Shown here one piece after another: positions 13,981 through 22,726 of a stretch of 41,080 nucleotides of DNA. A model generated the notes under the pieces. The model ran no database searches, was not told the origin of the DNA, and worked only from the letters and a program-made list of their open reading frames with translations. Every line of letters starts with the position of its first letter. Positions within the stretch are counted from its first letter, which is position 1. The stretch comes from Alphaproteobacteria bacterium (GTDB lineage Bacteria > Pseudomonadota > Alphaproteobacteria > JAEULC01). Where the stretch lies: the NCBI GenBank assembly GCA_023150455.1, contig JAKLKW010000018.1:1-41080 (forward strand), given 5' to 3'. A program made the position numbers and the translations under genes.

Positions 13981-16715
13981 CGCGCCGCCACGACCACCGC
14001 GGCGCCGCGCGCGCCCGCGGACTTCGCGCCTGCGGGCTTCGCGACCGCGGCCAGCCATGCGGTGACCGCGTCCTGGTCGGCGAGGAGCGTGTCGATGCCG
14101 GGAAGGCCGGGCCGCGCGATGCGGCCGGCGGCCGCCTGGAGCGGCGCCACGCGCAGGGCGAGCGTCGCCAGCCCGGCGACGCTGTCGCCCAGCAGCAGCG
14201 CCGCCTCGGTGTCGCGCGCGCGGAGCACGTCGGCCAGGGCCAGCGCGCGCAGCTTCAGCTCCATCGGCACGTGATCGTCGCCGCCCGGCGCGTTGGCGAC
14301 GGTGGCGCCCATCTTTTCCGCGAAGGCGACGAAGGCGGCTTCCGGCGGCACGAGCGGGTAGATCGCCAGCGACGGGCGCTCGGCCCCGGACGCGGCCCAG
14401 CGGGCGATCAGCGCATCGAGCTTGGCCGCGGCCGGATCGACTCCGCTGCGCCAGGGCGCCGCGGCGATCACGGCGATCGAATGGCGGACCGATGACGCCG
14501 CCGGTCCCGCCGCTGCGACGATCCGGCTCAGCCCCGCGGCCAGAAGGTTGTCGGCTTGCATGCCATGGCCGACCCGGAGCGCGGCGACGGCGAGCCCGCT
14601 CCAGGCATCGGACTCGTCCGCGCCGGGCGCGCCGAGGCGCAGGCAGGCGTATTCGTCGAGCGCGGCGGCGAGCGCGCCCAGGCTCATGCCCGGGGCGCCG
14701 CGGCACAGGCCGACCATGGCGGTGATCGCCTGCGCGCGCAGCTCGGCCGGCACGGCGGCCGCCCCGTCGAGAAACGCCTTGCAGGCACGGACGATGATTG
14801 CGGCCAGGCCGGGCGGCCACGGCCTGCCCATCGCCTCGTGCGATCCCAGCCGCAGCATCGAGACATGCCGCTTGAACTGCTCGGGATCGGCGAGCGGCGC
14901 CGCCAGCAGCGCCGCGAGGCGCCGTTCGGCGTCGCCGGTCAGCATGGAAAGGGCGACCTTGGCGACCGCCGGCCAGTCCTTGTCGCCGAGCTTGGCCAGG
15001 GCGTCGGTCACGTCGCTGCGTTGCGCGTCGCTCAGCAGCAGGTGCGGGTCGCGCGCGTCCAGCAGCTCGAGCGGGATGCTCTTGAAGGATTCCTCGATCA
15101 GCCCCTGTCCGATCGACTGGCCGAGCCGCTCGGCCTCGGCTTGGCGCTGGCGCAGGATCTCGACCGCGTCGGGTTTCACGACGCCGTGGCGCACGCGGGT
15201 GCAATAGGGGGTGATCGTCTGCGCCACGAGCTGCTCCAGCATGCCGGCGAACTCGGTGTTGATCGTGTTGACCAGCACCAGCCGGCGCGGCGGCAGGCCT
15301 TCGGCTGCGCGGGCGCGCTCGGCCGCGACGACCTTGAGGCCCGCGACCTGCAGCGCCTTGATCAGCGGCAGCAGCGCCTGCGACTTTGGATTCGCCTTGG
15401 GATGGAAGATCGGCATGGGCCAGTCCGGCCCGTCCTCGAGGCCGAAGTCGAACACGAACAGGCCGCCATGCGCGATCAGGTGATCGAGGTCGGCGACGAC
15501 GTAGCCGGGCTCCGGCCGCGCGGGCGGCGGGGCGCAGCCCGGCTTCACGCCTGCGGTGCGGTCGAGCACGAGCATCCGGCCGGTGAAGCCGAGCGCCCGC
15601 CACAGCTCGGCCAAGAGGTCGCGCAGCGTGTCGTTCATGCCGGCATAGGCGAGCTCGATGTCGCGGGGATAGGTGGCAAGCTGGTCGGCCAGGTAGGGCA
15701 GCACGTGCCGCGCCGGATAGGTCAGCCGGTTCCACGACTTCTCGGTATAGAGCGCGTCGTAGACCGGCACCTTCATGGGCCCCAGGATCGGCGCGACCGC
15801 CTTGGCGAAGCCGATCGACTGGCCGGGCGGGAAGCGAAGCTCCTCGACCGCGACGTCGGGCGCGCCCCAGCTCTCGGCCTGCCCTGGGATCCCGGGCGCC
15901 GTCACCTCGGTCACGTAGGTGACCAGGCTGTTCTGCTGCCGGTCGTGGCCGTGCATCGGCGTGGCGACCTTGGTGTGGTCGCAGTGGTACGAGGCGACGC
16001 GCTCGAACAGGCTGTGCGTCGCGCCGTGCAGCAGCAGGAAGCGCTTGGCCAGGTTGCTGTCGACGTGCCAGCCCAGCAGCATGCCCTCGTTGAAGCCGTG
16101 GATCGCGCACAGGTCCTGGCGCGGCACGAGCTGGAAGTCACCCGGCGCGTCGAACAGGATCGAGCGGTGCGAGTGCACGACCTCGTCCAGGTGCAGCCGG
16201 CGGCCCCAGTCGGCGAAAGCGGCGATGACGCCCTTGGGGTCCCTGCGGTCGAGCGACTCCCACAGCGTCTCGGGCATCTCGTAGCGCGGCACGCCGTAGT
16301 AGCCGGGCTTCAGGTCCGCGACCGCCGTGTTGAGCGAGCGCTGGCCGCCGCGCAGCACGAACACCATGTCGGTGTTGGTCGACAGGATCCAGCGGTTGTC
16401 CGGGTTGCTGCGCCGGACGGCGATGTTGCGCGCATGCGGCTCGAGCGCGAAGAGCCGCGTGCGGCCGGCGAACCGGCGGTGCAGCGCGGGGCGCGCGCGC
16501 AGCACGCGCAGGCGCCGACGCGCCCGGTCGGTCAGCGTGTCGAGGATCGCCTCGATGAAGGTCGGCATGTCGTCGGGCGTGTTGTAGTCGACGAACAGGA
16601 TCTCGTCGTCCTTGCCGTCCAGCACCTCGGCGATGCAGTTGATGCTCAGCGCCGCGCGCTTGTGCAGGTTGTAGCCGTAGTTGTCGTTGCGGCCGTAGAG
16701 CACCACGGAAATCAT
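13977..16715 (-). CDS. Large glycosylation-associated protein, putative N-terminal glycosyltransferase
   Basis: The 912-residue protein begins MISVVLYGRNDNYGYNLHKR, then LDGKDDEILFVDYNTPDDMP and WILSTNTDMVF, the arrangement of a GT-A (GT2-like) nucleotide-sugar-binding domain with a DxD-type acidic motif, covering roughly residues 1-250. The middle has WHVDSNLAKRFLL and YPRDIELAYAGMNDTLRDLL. The C-terminal third (from about 560) is Ala/Leu-rich and helical without a recognised domain. Its ATG overlaps the stop of the GT41-like gene (ATGA), so the two are translated together and probably act in one pathway. Its stop lies in a long inverted repeat. Confidence 0.65.
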   Translation of the reverse strand: MISVVLYGRNDNYGYNLHKRAALSINCIAEVLDGKDDEILFVDYNTPDDMPTFIEAILDTLTDRARRRLRVLRARPALHRRFAGRTRLFALEPHARNIAVRRSNPDNRWILSTNTDMVFVLRGGQRSLNTAVADLKPGYYGVPRYEMPETLWESLDRRDPKGVIAAFADWGRRLHLDEVVHSHRSILFDAPGDFQLVPRQDLCAIHGFNEGMLLGWHVDSNLAKRFLLLHGATHSLFERVASYHCDHTKVATPMHGHDRQQNSLVTYVTEVTAPGIPGQAESWGAPDVAVEELRFPPGQSIGFAKAVAPILGPMKVPVYDALYTEKSWNRLTYPARHVLPYLADQLATYPRDIELAYAGMNDTLRDLLAELWRALGFTGRMLVLDRTAGVKPGCAPPPARPEPGYVVADLDHLIAHGGLFVFDFGLEDGPDWPMPIFHPKANPKSQALLPLIKALQVAGLKVVAAERARAAEGLPPRRLVLVNTINTEFAGMLEQLVAQTITPYCTRVRHGVVKPDAVEILRQRQAEAERLGQSIGQGLIEESFKSIPLELLDARDPHLLLSDAQRSDVTDALAKLGDKDWPAVAKVALSMLTGDAERRLAALLAAPLADPEQFKRHVSMLRLGSHEAMGRPWPPGLAAIIVRACKAFLDGAAAVPAELRAQAITAMVGLCRGAPGMSLGALAAALDEYACLRLGAPGADESDAWSGLAVAALRVGHGMQADNLLAAGLSRIVAAAGPAASSVRHSIAVIAAAPWRSGVDPAAAKLDALIARWAASGAERPSLAIYPLVPPEAAFVAFAEKMGATVANAPGGDDHVPMELKLRALALADVLRARDTEAALLLGDSVAGLATLALRVAPLQAAAGRIARPGLPGIDTLLADQDAVTAWLAAVAKPAGAKSAGARGAAVVVAAR

Positions 16716-18556
16716 GCGCTGGCCCTCATCAGGTCGGGCGCGCCCGCCGCCTCGTCGTGGAGGCGCTGCAGCAGCGCGCCGAAGCGCTCGCCGAAGCGGC
16801 GCGTGTCGAAGAACGGCGCGTCGCGCATCGCGTCGCGGATGCGGCCGGCGACGGCGGCGCGATATGCGGGGTCGGCGGCGAGGCGCCGCGCGACGCCGAC
16901 ATAGGCGTCGACGTCCGGCGCGACCAGTTCGTCGAGGCCGAGCGCGCGCAGGGTCGACGGTCCCTGCAACGCGCGCTGCGATCGGCCGTCCAGCGCGACG
17001 ACCGGGCAGCCCGCCTGGAGCGGCTCCATCAACGAGGCGTTGCCGGAATAGGGAAAGCTGTCGAGGAACACGTCGGACTCGCCCGCCAGCGCGATCAGGT
17101 CGGCCATGCTCATGGCCGGCAGCAGGCGCACGCGCGCGGGGTCGACGCCGGCCGCGCGCGCCTCGTCCCCCAGGCGCTGCCTCAGCGCGTAGTGCGGATA
17201 GGACGGCCACCAGTTCGGGTTGAACGGGTAGAGCACCAGCAGGCTGCCGGGCGTCCCGGCCAGCACGCGCATCCAGGTCCGCGTCAGGCCCGGCTGCAGC
17301 TTGGGCATGCTGGCGCCGCCGAGGAACAGCCTGGCGCCGGCGGGCAGGGCGAGCGCCTTGCGCGTGCCGCCCTTGCCCGGACGCCGGTCGCAGGCGGGAT
17401 AGGCGAAGACGTTGAAGGTCCCCTCGATCAAGGCGACGCGCTCGGTGTATTGCGCCGCGACGTCCCCGGGCTCGGTCGCCGCCGCCGTCACGAAGGCGTC
17501 GACGCTCTCGAACCCGGTGGTCGAGGGCTGGATGGCGGCCAGCGCGATCTGCACCGGCGCCAGGCGGCAGGCCGCGATGCGGCCAAGGCCGCGGTTGTCG
17601 AAGCACACGATGTTGCCGAGCACGGCGATGTCGAGATTCTCCCCGCGCAGCTGGTCGACCGCGCGCGCCGGGTCGGCGTCCAGCGCGACGACGCGGGCGA
17701 AGCGCTGCGCCGCGGCCTGGCCGAAGGCGCCTTCGGGCGGGCGCTGGGTGCAGAGCACGGGCTCGAAGCGCCGGCGGTCGAGCTTCTCGGCATGCGCCAG
17801 CACGATGAAGCTCTCGGTGCGCGGCTCCATGTTGCGCACCAGGAAGCCGACGCGCAGCTTGCGCCCCGCGGCCGGTGGCACCGCGCGGTCCAGGTCGCGC
17901 GAAGTACCGGCAAGGTCGAGCGCGCGCTCGATCAGCCTGCCGCGGGCGGACAAGAGCGGCTTCAGGTTGCCGTCGTGGTGGAACGCCATCTGGATGTCGA
18001 GCGCGGCGAGCGCCGCCTCGAGCACCGCATGGGCGCGGAGGTCGTCGCCCCGGGTCGCCGCGTCGATGCGGCCGAGCATGTCGAGAAGGTAGTCGCGGTA
18101 GCGGCCGGCGTCCTCGGGCGCGCGGAACAGGCGCGGCGCGCGCAGCCAGTAGCGCATCAGCATCGGCAGGGCGGCGAGCGGGAAGGCGCCGATCTCCGGC
18201 CCCGCCGACAGGGCGAAGGCGTGGCGGAAGCCGGCGGCGGCGAGGTGCGCGCCGAGCGCGCCCGGCCCCGACAGGCGCGCGTCGATCTGCGCCAGGACGG
18301 CGGCGTCGGCGTCGCCCGGCGGCAGCTCGGGGAACTCGGCCTCGATCCAGCTGCGCAGCGTGTCGCCGGCCGGCGCGGCCAATGCGGCCAGCAGCGCGTC
18401 GTCGTCGAGCGCCAGCAGCAGCTCGGCGAAGAAGCGGCGATAGTCGCCGATCAGCCCGATCGCCTGCTCGTTCGGTCCGCGCAGCCAGGCCTGCGCGAGG
18501 CGCAGCAGCGGCCGGCGCTGGCCCAGGAACACCTTGTCCGGCGTGGCGTGGCGCAA
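16712..18556 (-). CDS. GT41-like (SPINDLY/O-GlcNAc transferase-type) glycosyltransferase
   Basis: The C-terminal half of this 614-residue protein (from about 235) resembles glycosyltransferase family 41. It has RVGFLVRNMEPRTESFIVLA, LYPFNPNWWPSYPHYALR, and the signature LDSFPYSGNASLMEPLQAG near residue 500, followed by CPVVALDG, which matches the sugar-nucleotide pocket of bacterial SPY-like enzymes. The N-terminal 230 residues are helical but show no clear TPR, unlike canonical OGT. It could glycosylate cytoplasmic or flagellar proteins. It is the first gene of a two-gene unit with the 912-residue protein, and the epimerase gene lies divergently 140 bases away. Confidence 0.75.
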   Translation of the reverse strand: MRHATPDKVFLGQRRPLLRLAQAWLRGPNEQAIGLIGDYRRFFAELLLALDDDALLAALAAPAGDTLRSWIEAEFPELPPGDADAAVLAQIDARLSGPGALGAHLAAAGFRHAFALSAGPEIGAFPLAALPMLMRYWLRAPRLFRAPEDAGRYRDYLLDMLGRIDAATRGDDLRAHAVLEAALAALDIQMAFHHDGNLKPLLSARGRLIERALDLAGTSRDLDRAVPPAAGRKLRVGFLVRNMEPRTESFIVLAHAEKLDRRRFEPVLCTQRPPEGAFGQAAAQRFARVVALDADPARAVDQLRGENLDIAVLGNIVCFDNRGLGRIAACRLAPVQIALAAIQPSTTGFESVDAFVTAAATEPGDVAAQYTERVALIEGTFNVFAYPACDRRPGKGGTRKALALPAGARLFLGGASMPKLQPGLTRTWMRVLAGTPGSLLVLYPFNPNWWPSYPHYALRQRLGDEARAAGVDPARVRLLPAMSMADLIALAGESDVFLDSFPYSGNASLMEPLQAGCPVVALDGRSQRALQGPSTLRALGLDELVAPDVDAYVGVARRLAADPAYRAAVAGRIRDAMRDAPFFDTRRFGERFGALLQRLHDEAAGAPDLMRASA

Positions 18557-18629
18557 AGCGAGAATCCCTCCGCGGCCCGCCTCTTGCCCCCAAGAGGCAT
18601 TGCCGCTGCTGCAGTGTGCCCGGCGCCGG

Positions 18630-18646
18630 TTAAGGCTTCGTCAACC
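18630..18646 (+). promoter_or_regulatory. CtrA-like box between the glycosyltransferase unit and the epimerase
   Basis: TTAA-N7-TCAACC has one mismatch to TTAA-N7-TTAAC. It is about 50 bases before the epimerase ATG and 74 bases before the divergent GT41-like start. Confidence 0.38.
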
Positions 18647-18696
18647 TAGACGGTGCAGGCTCGGCGCCAGGCAACGCGTATTCGAGGACTTGTCGG

Positions 18697-19776
18697 ATGG
18701 CGGTCGCGATCGTCACCGGATCGGGCGGGCTGGTCGGGTCGGAGGCGGCGCGGCATTTCGCCGGCCTCGGGCTCGACGTGGTCGGCGTCGACAACGACAT
18801 GCGCCGCTATTTCTTCGGGCCCGACGCCTCGACCGCGTGGCAGCGGCGCCGGCTCGAGGCCGAGCTCGGGGCGCGCTACCGGCATGTCGAGATCGACATC
18901 CGCAGCGCCGCCGGCATCGACGCGCTGTTCGCGCGCCATGCCGGTCAGGTCGCCGTCGTCGTGCACGCGGCGGCACAGCCGTCGCACGACTGGGCGGCGC
19001 GCGAGCCCGCCACCGACTTCGCCATCAACGCCACCGGCACGCTCAACCTGCTCGAGGCGGTTCGGCGCCATGCCGCCGATGCCGTGTTCCTGTTCTGCTC
19101 GACCAACAAGGTCTATGGCGACACGCCGAACAGGCTGCCGCTGGTCGAGGCCGAGACGCGCTTCGCGGTCGACCCGAAGCATCGCTTCGCCGAGGGCATC
19201 GACGAGACCATGTCGATCGACCAGAGCACGCACAGCGTGTTCGGCGCCTCCAAGGTCGCCGCCGACGTGATGGTGCAGGAGTACGGCCGCTATTTCGGCC
19301 TCAAGACCGGCGTGTTCCGCGGCGGCTGCCTGACCGGGCCGAACCACTCGGGCGCGGCGCTGCACGGGTTCCTCGCCTTTCTCATGAAATGCGCCGTCAC
19401 CGGCCAGCCCTATACCGTGCTCGGCTACAAGGGCAAGCAGGTGCGCGACAACATCCACAGCCGCGACCTGCTGGCGGCCTTCGAGGCCTTCTTCCGCGAA
19501 CCGCGGCCGGGCGAGGTCTACAACATGGGCGGCGGCTCTTACGCCAACTGCTCGATGATCGAGGCGATCCGTCTCTGCGAGGAGATCGCCGGCCGGCCGA
19601 TGCGCTGGAGCTACGATGCGACCAACCGCGTCGGCGACCACATCTGGTACGTCTCGGACCTGCGCAAGTTCCAGGGTCACTACCCCGGCTGGCGGCCGCA
19701 GACCGACATCCGCGCGACGCTGAACGAGATCCACGCCGCGCTGCGCGAGCGGCACGCGGGGGAGCAGGCGGCATAG
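18697..19776 (+). CDS. NAD-dependent sugar epimerase/dehydratase (extended SDR)
   Basis: This 359-residue protein resembles CDP-paratose 2-epimerase-type extended SDRs. The Rossmann motif TGSGGLVGS is at 7-15. [12 protein letters not shown] near 88-99 and FCSTNKVYG at 133-141 are normal. The usual YxxxK is replaced by F182-GAS-K186: the text is [13 protein letters not shown]186 and S135/T136 are kept, but the catalytic Tyr is missing. [12 protein letters not shown] and [10 protein letters not shown] are typical of this subfamily, so the change may be subfamily-wide rather than a decay. It likely supplies a nucleotide sugar to the divergent glycosyltransferases. Confidence 0.85.
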   Translation: MAVAIVTGSGGLVGSEAARHFAGLGLDVVGVDNDMRRYFFGPDASTAWQRRRLEAELGARYRHVEIDIRSAAGIDALFARHAGQVAVVVHAAAQPSHDWAAREPATDFAINATGTLNLLEAVRRHAADAVFLFCSTNKVYGDTPNRLPLVEAETRFAVDPKHRFAEGIDETMSIDQSTHSVFGASKVAADVMVQEYGRYFGLKTGVFRGGCLTGPNHSGAALHGFLAFLMKCAVTGQPYTVLGYKGKQVRDNIHSRDLLAAFEAFFREPRPGEVYNMGGGSYANCSMIEAIRLCEEIAGRPMRWSYDATNRVGDHIWYVSDLRKFQGHYPGWRPQTDIRATLNEIHAALRERHAGEQAA

Positions 19777-19783
19777 GCCCTTA

Positions 19784-19810
19784 CCCTCTCCCGCCTGCGG
19801 TGGGCGAGGG
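19784..19810. terminator. Palindromic intergenic repeat between converging genes
   Basis: CCCTCTCCCGCC (19784-19795) pairs with GGTGGGCGAGGG (19799-19810) with two mismatches. It fills the gap between the epimerase and the diaminopropionate ammonia-lyase gene. A similar element is at 25421-25448. Confidence 0.6.
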
Positions 19811-19811
19811 C

Positions 19812-21041
19812 TCAGGCAGCAACCGCCGCCGGCTTCTTCCCCACCAGCTTCTCGTAGATGTCCGGGTCGGTCGCGCCTTCGCTGCCGATCAGCAGCACGC
19901 GGCTCGAGGGTCCGAGGCCGAGCGTCGCCTTCGCCTCCTTGTGCTCGGCGAGCGCGATCAGCGCGGCGACGCCGGCGCAGCCGGACTCGCCGGCGACCAC
20001 GGGCGGGCGCGTCTCGGCCAGGAGCCGCATGGCGCGCGGGGCATAGTCGTCGCTCAGGCGCAGGAAGTCGTCGGCGCCGGCCTGGAGGATGGTCCAGGCG
20101 AGCGGCGAGACCTCGCCCGCGGCGAGCCCGGCCATGATCGTGTCGAGGTCGCCCGGCGTCGCGGCCGGCTTGCCGGCGACGGCGGAGCGGTAGCAGCAAT
20201 CGGCCTTCCTGGGCTCGACCACAACGAAGCGCGGCCGGTCCCGGCCCCAGCGCTGCCAGAACGTGGCGCAGATCGCGGCGGCGAGGCCGCCGACGCCGGC
20301 CTGGATAAGGGCATGCGTCGGCACGACGCCCGGCGGCAGCTGCTCGGCCGCCTCGCTCGCCAGCACCATGTAGCCGTGCATCACGTCGCGCGGCACCGCC
20401 ATGTAGCCGTCATAGGACGTGTCCGAGATCACCTGCCAGCCCTCGGCGGCGGCGTCGGCCGCGCAGCGTCGCACCGAGTCGTCGTAGTTGCCCTTGATGC
20501 GTCGCACCTCGGCGCCGTAACGCGCGATCGCCTGCTCGCGGCCCGCGCTGACGTGCTCGTGGATGTAGATGACCGCGCGGCAGCCGAGCGCCTCGGCGCC
20601 CCAGGCGACGGCACGCCCGTGGTTGCCGTCGGTCGCGCTGGTCACGACGACGCCGGCGGTCGCGTCGCGATACTTGCCGGCGATGATGTCGCCAACCGTG
20701 ATTTCGTCGGCGGGCGCATCCGCCACGCCGGTGCGCCCGGCGATCACGCCGCGCAGATGGCGCAGCACCGCGTAGGGCGCACCCATGGCCTTGAAGCTGT
20801 TGAGGCCGAAGCGCCCACTCTCGTCCTTGTACCAGACCGTGCCGAGCCCGAGCCGCCGGGCGACCTCCGTCATGTCGTGGAGCGGCGTCGCCCGGTAGCC
20901 GGGCCAGGCCGCGAGGTCGCGCCGCGCGGCCGCCATGCCGTCGCCGTCGAGCACGGCCGCCTCGGCCGCGGAGTAGAGGCGGCCGTGCGCGGCGCGCGGG
21001 TTGTGGAACAGGTCGAGTCCCGGCTCGGATGCGGTGGTCAT
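19812..21041 (-). CDS. dpaL: Diaminopropionate ammonia-lyase
   Basis: This fold-type II PLP enzyme converts 2,3-diaminopropionate to pyruvate and two ammonia via 2-aminoacrylate. The 409-residue length is normal. The PLP lysine is K84 in NSFKAMGAPYAV. Other signatures are VVVTSATDGNHGRAVAWGA, AVIYIHEH, ISDTSYDGY and GESGCAGVAALIAL. The ATG overlaps the stop of the solute-binding protein gene (ATGA), so both are co-translated. The amidohydrolase on the other side of the binding protein is divergent. I know no proven link between these two genes; the context suggests uptake then degradation of an amino-acid derivative. Confidence 0.93.
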   Translation of the reverse strand: MTTASEPGLDLFHNPRAAHGRLYSAAEAAVLDGDGMAAARRDLAAWPGYRATPLHDMTEVARRLGLGTVWYKDESGRFGLNSFKAMGAPYAVLRHLRGVIAGRTGVADAPADEITVGDIIAGKYRDATAGVVVTSATDGNHGRAVAWGAEALGCRAVIYIHEHVSAGREQAIARYGAEVRRIKGNYDDSVRRCAADAAAEGWQVISDTSYDGYMAVPRDVMHGYMVLASEAAEQLPPGVVPTHALIQAGVGGLAAAICATFWQRWGRDRPRFVVVEPRKADCCYRSAVAGKPAATPGDLDTIMAGLAAGEVSPLAWTILQAGADDFLRLSDDYAPRAMRLLAETRPPVVAGESGCAGVAALIALAEHKEAKATLGLGPSSRVLLIGSEGATDPDIYEKLVGKKPAAVAA

Positions 21042-22612
21042 TTCTTCTCGATTCCCCAGAAGATCGCCGCCGGCGCCGCCGGCGGCTCGCTGACATTGGT
21101 GCGATAGCCGCGCGGCAGGCGGAACTGCACGAGCGGCACATAGGGAACGGACTCCGCGGCGGCGCGCTCGAGGTCGGCGCGCAGCGCCTTGCGCCGCTCC
21201 GCCGTCGGCGCGTCGATCCAGTCCTGGCGCAGCTGCTCGATCCGCTGGTCCTCGGGCCAGCCGAACCAGGCCGCGTCGCCGTTGCCGCGCAGGGCCGCGT
21301 TCCACCCGGGCGACCACAGGTCGATCGCGGGCCAGCGCGTGACGAAACCGTTCCAGCCGCCCGCGTCCGGCCCACTGCGGGACTGGCGGCGGCGCGCGAG
21401 GTCCTGCCAGGGCATCGACTCGATCCGCGCCACGAACCCGACGAGGCGCAGCTGCGCGGCCACGGCCTGCACCAGCGCCTCGTTCTCGGGCTGGTCGCTC
21501 GCGCTCAGCAGCACGATCGGCTTGCCGTCATAGCCCGCCTCGCGCAGCAGGCGCCGCGCGATCTCGCGGCGGTCCGGCGGCGGGCGCGGGTCGGGCGGCG
21601 GCGCCTCGACGCCGGGCAGCGCGCAGCCGAGCACCGCGGCGCAGGCCCAGCTCTCGTTCACCAGCTTCGCCACCGCGCCGACCAGGGCGGCGCGATCGAT
21701 CGCCAGCGCCGCCGCGCGGCGCAACCGCACGTCGTCGAACGGCTTGGCGCGATGGTTCAGCCGCAGCAGGGCGAGCTTCCCGAACGGCTCGCGCGCGCGC
21801 ACGACCACGTCGGGATTGCGCGCCACGTGCGGCGGCGCGACCGCCGGCATCAGGTCCCAGTAGTCCAGCGTGCCGGCGTTCAGGTAGAACGTCGCCGTCG
21901 CCGTGTCGGGGATGTAGAGCCATTCGACCCGGTCGACGAGCACGCGCTTGCCGCCCGCCAGCAGCCGCGCGGGCCCGGCCCGCGGCAGGTAGTCGGCGTT
22001 CTTCTCGTAGAGCGTGCGATAGAGCCCGTCGCTGCGCTGGACGAGACGGAAGGGGCCGGAGCCGACCGCCCGGGTGACGGCTTGCGTCGGCGGCGCCGCC
22101 GCGAACCGCGCGGGCATCATGAACGGCACGGTCCCGAGCGGCCGCGCCAGCGCCTCGGCCAGGAGCGGAAAGGGCCGCTCGAGCGCGATGGTGAAGCTGG
22201 TGCGTCCGGTCGGCTCGATCGAGCGCACGCGCGCCATCAGTTCGCGGCCGAACGGATCGACCTGGGCCCAGCGCCGGATCGAGGCGATGCAATCCTCCGC
22301 CGTCACCGCGGCGCCGTCGTGCCAGCCGAGGCCGGGCCTCAACCCGATCGCATGCTCGAGGCCGTCGGCGCCGACCAGGTGGCTCTCCGCCATCTGCGGC
22401 TGGGGCTGCAGCGCGTCGTCCAGCGCGAACAGCGTGTCGTAGACCATGTAGCCGTGGTCGATGGTCGCGTAGTCCGGGCGCGCGATCGGGTCGAGGGAAA
22501 GCAGCGGTCCCTGCGGATCGACGTACAAGGTGACCGGATCGGCGGCGCGCGCCGGCAGAAAGGCGCCGGCGATCAGCGCCAGCGCGGCGAGGACGGATCG
22601 CATGGGCGGCAT
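21038..22612 (-). CDS. Family 5 ABC-transporter solute-binding protein (SBP_bac_5)
   Basis: This 524-residue protein has an N-terminal signal peptide (RSVLAALALIAGAFLPARAA), so it should be periplasmic. The body carries family-5 features: LSLDPIARPDYATIDHGYMV, YDTLFALDD, LRPGLGWHDGAAVTAEDC, the LRRAAALAIDRAALV stretch and a C-terminal YVPLVQFRLPRGYRTNVSE. These proteins bind peptides, opines or similar amino compounds. No cognate permease or ATPase gene is nearby. The start could be at 22612 or nine bases later. Its stop overlaps dpaL. Confidence 0.9.
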   Translation of the reverse strand: MPPMRSVLAALALIAGAFLPARAADPVTLYVDPQGPLLSLDPIARPDYATIDHGYMVYDTLFALDDALQPQPQMAESHLVGADGLEHAIGLRPGLGWHDGAAVTAEDCIASIRRWAQVDPFGRELMARVRSIEPTGRTSFTIALERPFPLLAEALARPLGTVPFMMPARFAAAPPTQAVTRAVGSGPFRLVQRSDGLYRTLYEKNADYLPRAGPARLLAGGKRVLVDRVEWLYIPDTATATFYLNAGTLDYWDLMPAVAPPHVARNPDVVVRAREPFGKLALLRLNHRAKPFDDVRLRRAAALAIDRAALVGAVAKLVNESWACAAVLGCALPGVEAPPPDPRPPPDRREIARRLLREAGYDGKPIVLLSASDQPENEALVQAVAAQLRLVGFVARIESMPWQDLARRRQSRSGPDAGGWNGFVTRWPAIDLWSPGWNAALRGNGDAAWFGWPEDQRIEQLRQDWIDAPTAERRKALRADLERAAAESVPYVPLVQFRLPRGYRTNVSEPPAAPAAIFWGIEKK

Positions 22613-22726
22613 TTAGAGCCGATCGGCGCGCCGCGTCCAGAGCCGCAACGGCGGCGCTTCAACGCGGTTGCGGCCGGCGGCGGTCCTGGCCGATAGTGGC
22701 GCCCGTCCGGGACAAGGGGAACACAC

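Noticed and set aside
14556-16904. 782-codon plus-strand open frame over the 912-aa protein gene
   Set aside because: It is antisense to a gene with sensible protein text and is Arg/Gln/Val-rich with no motif.
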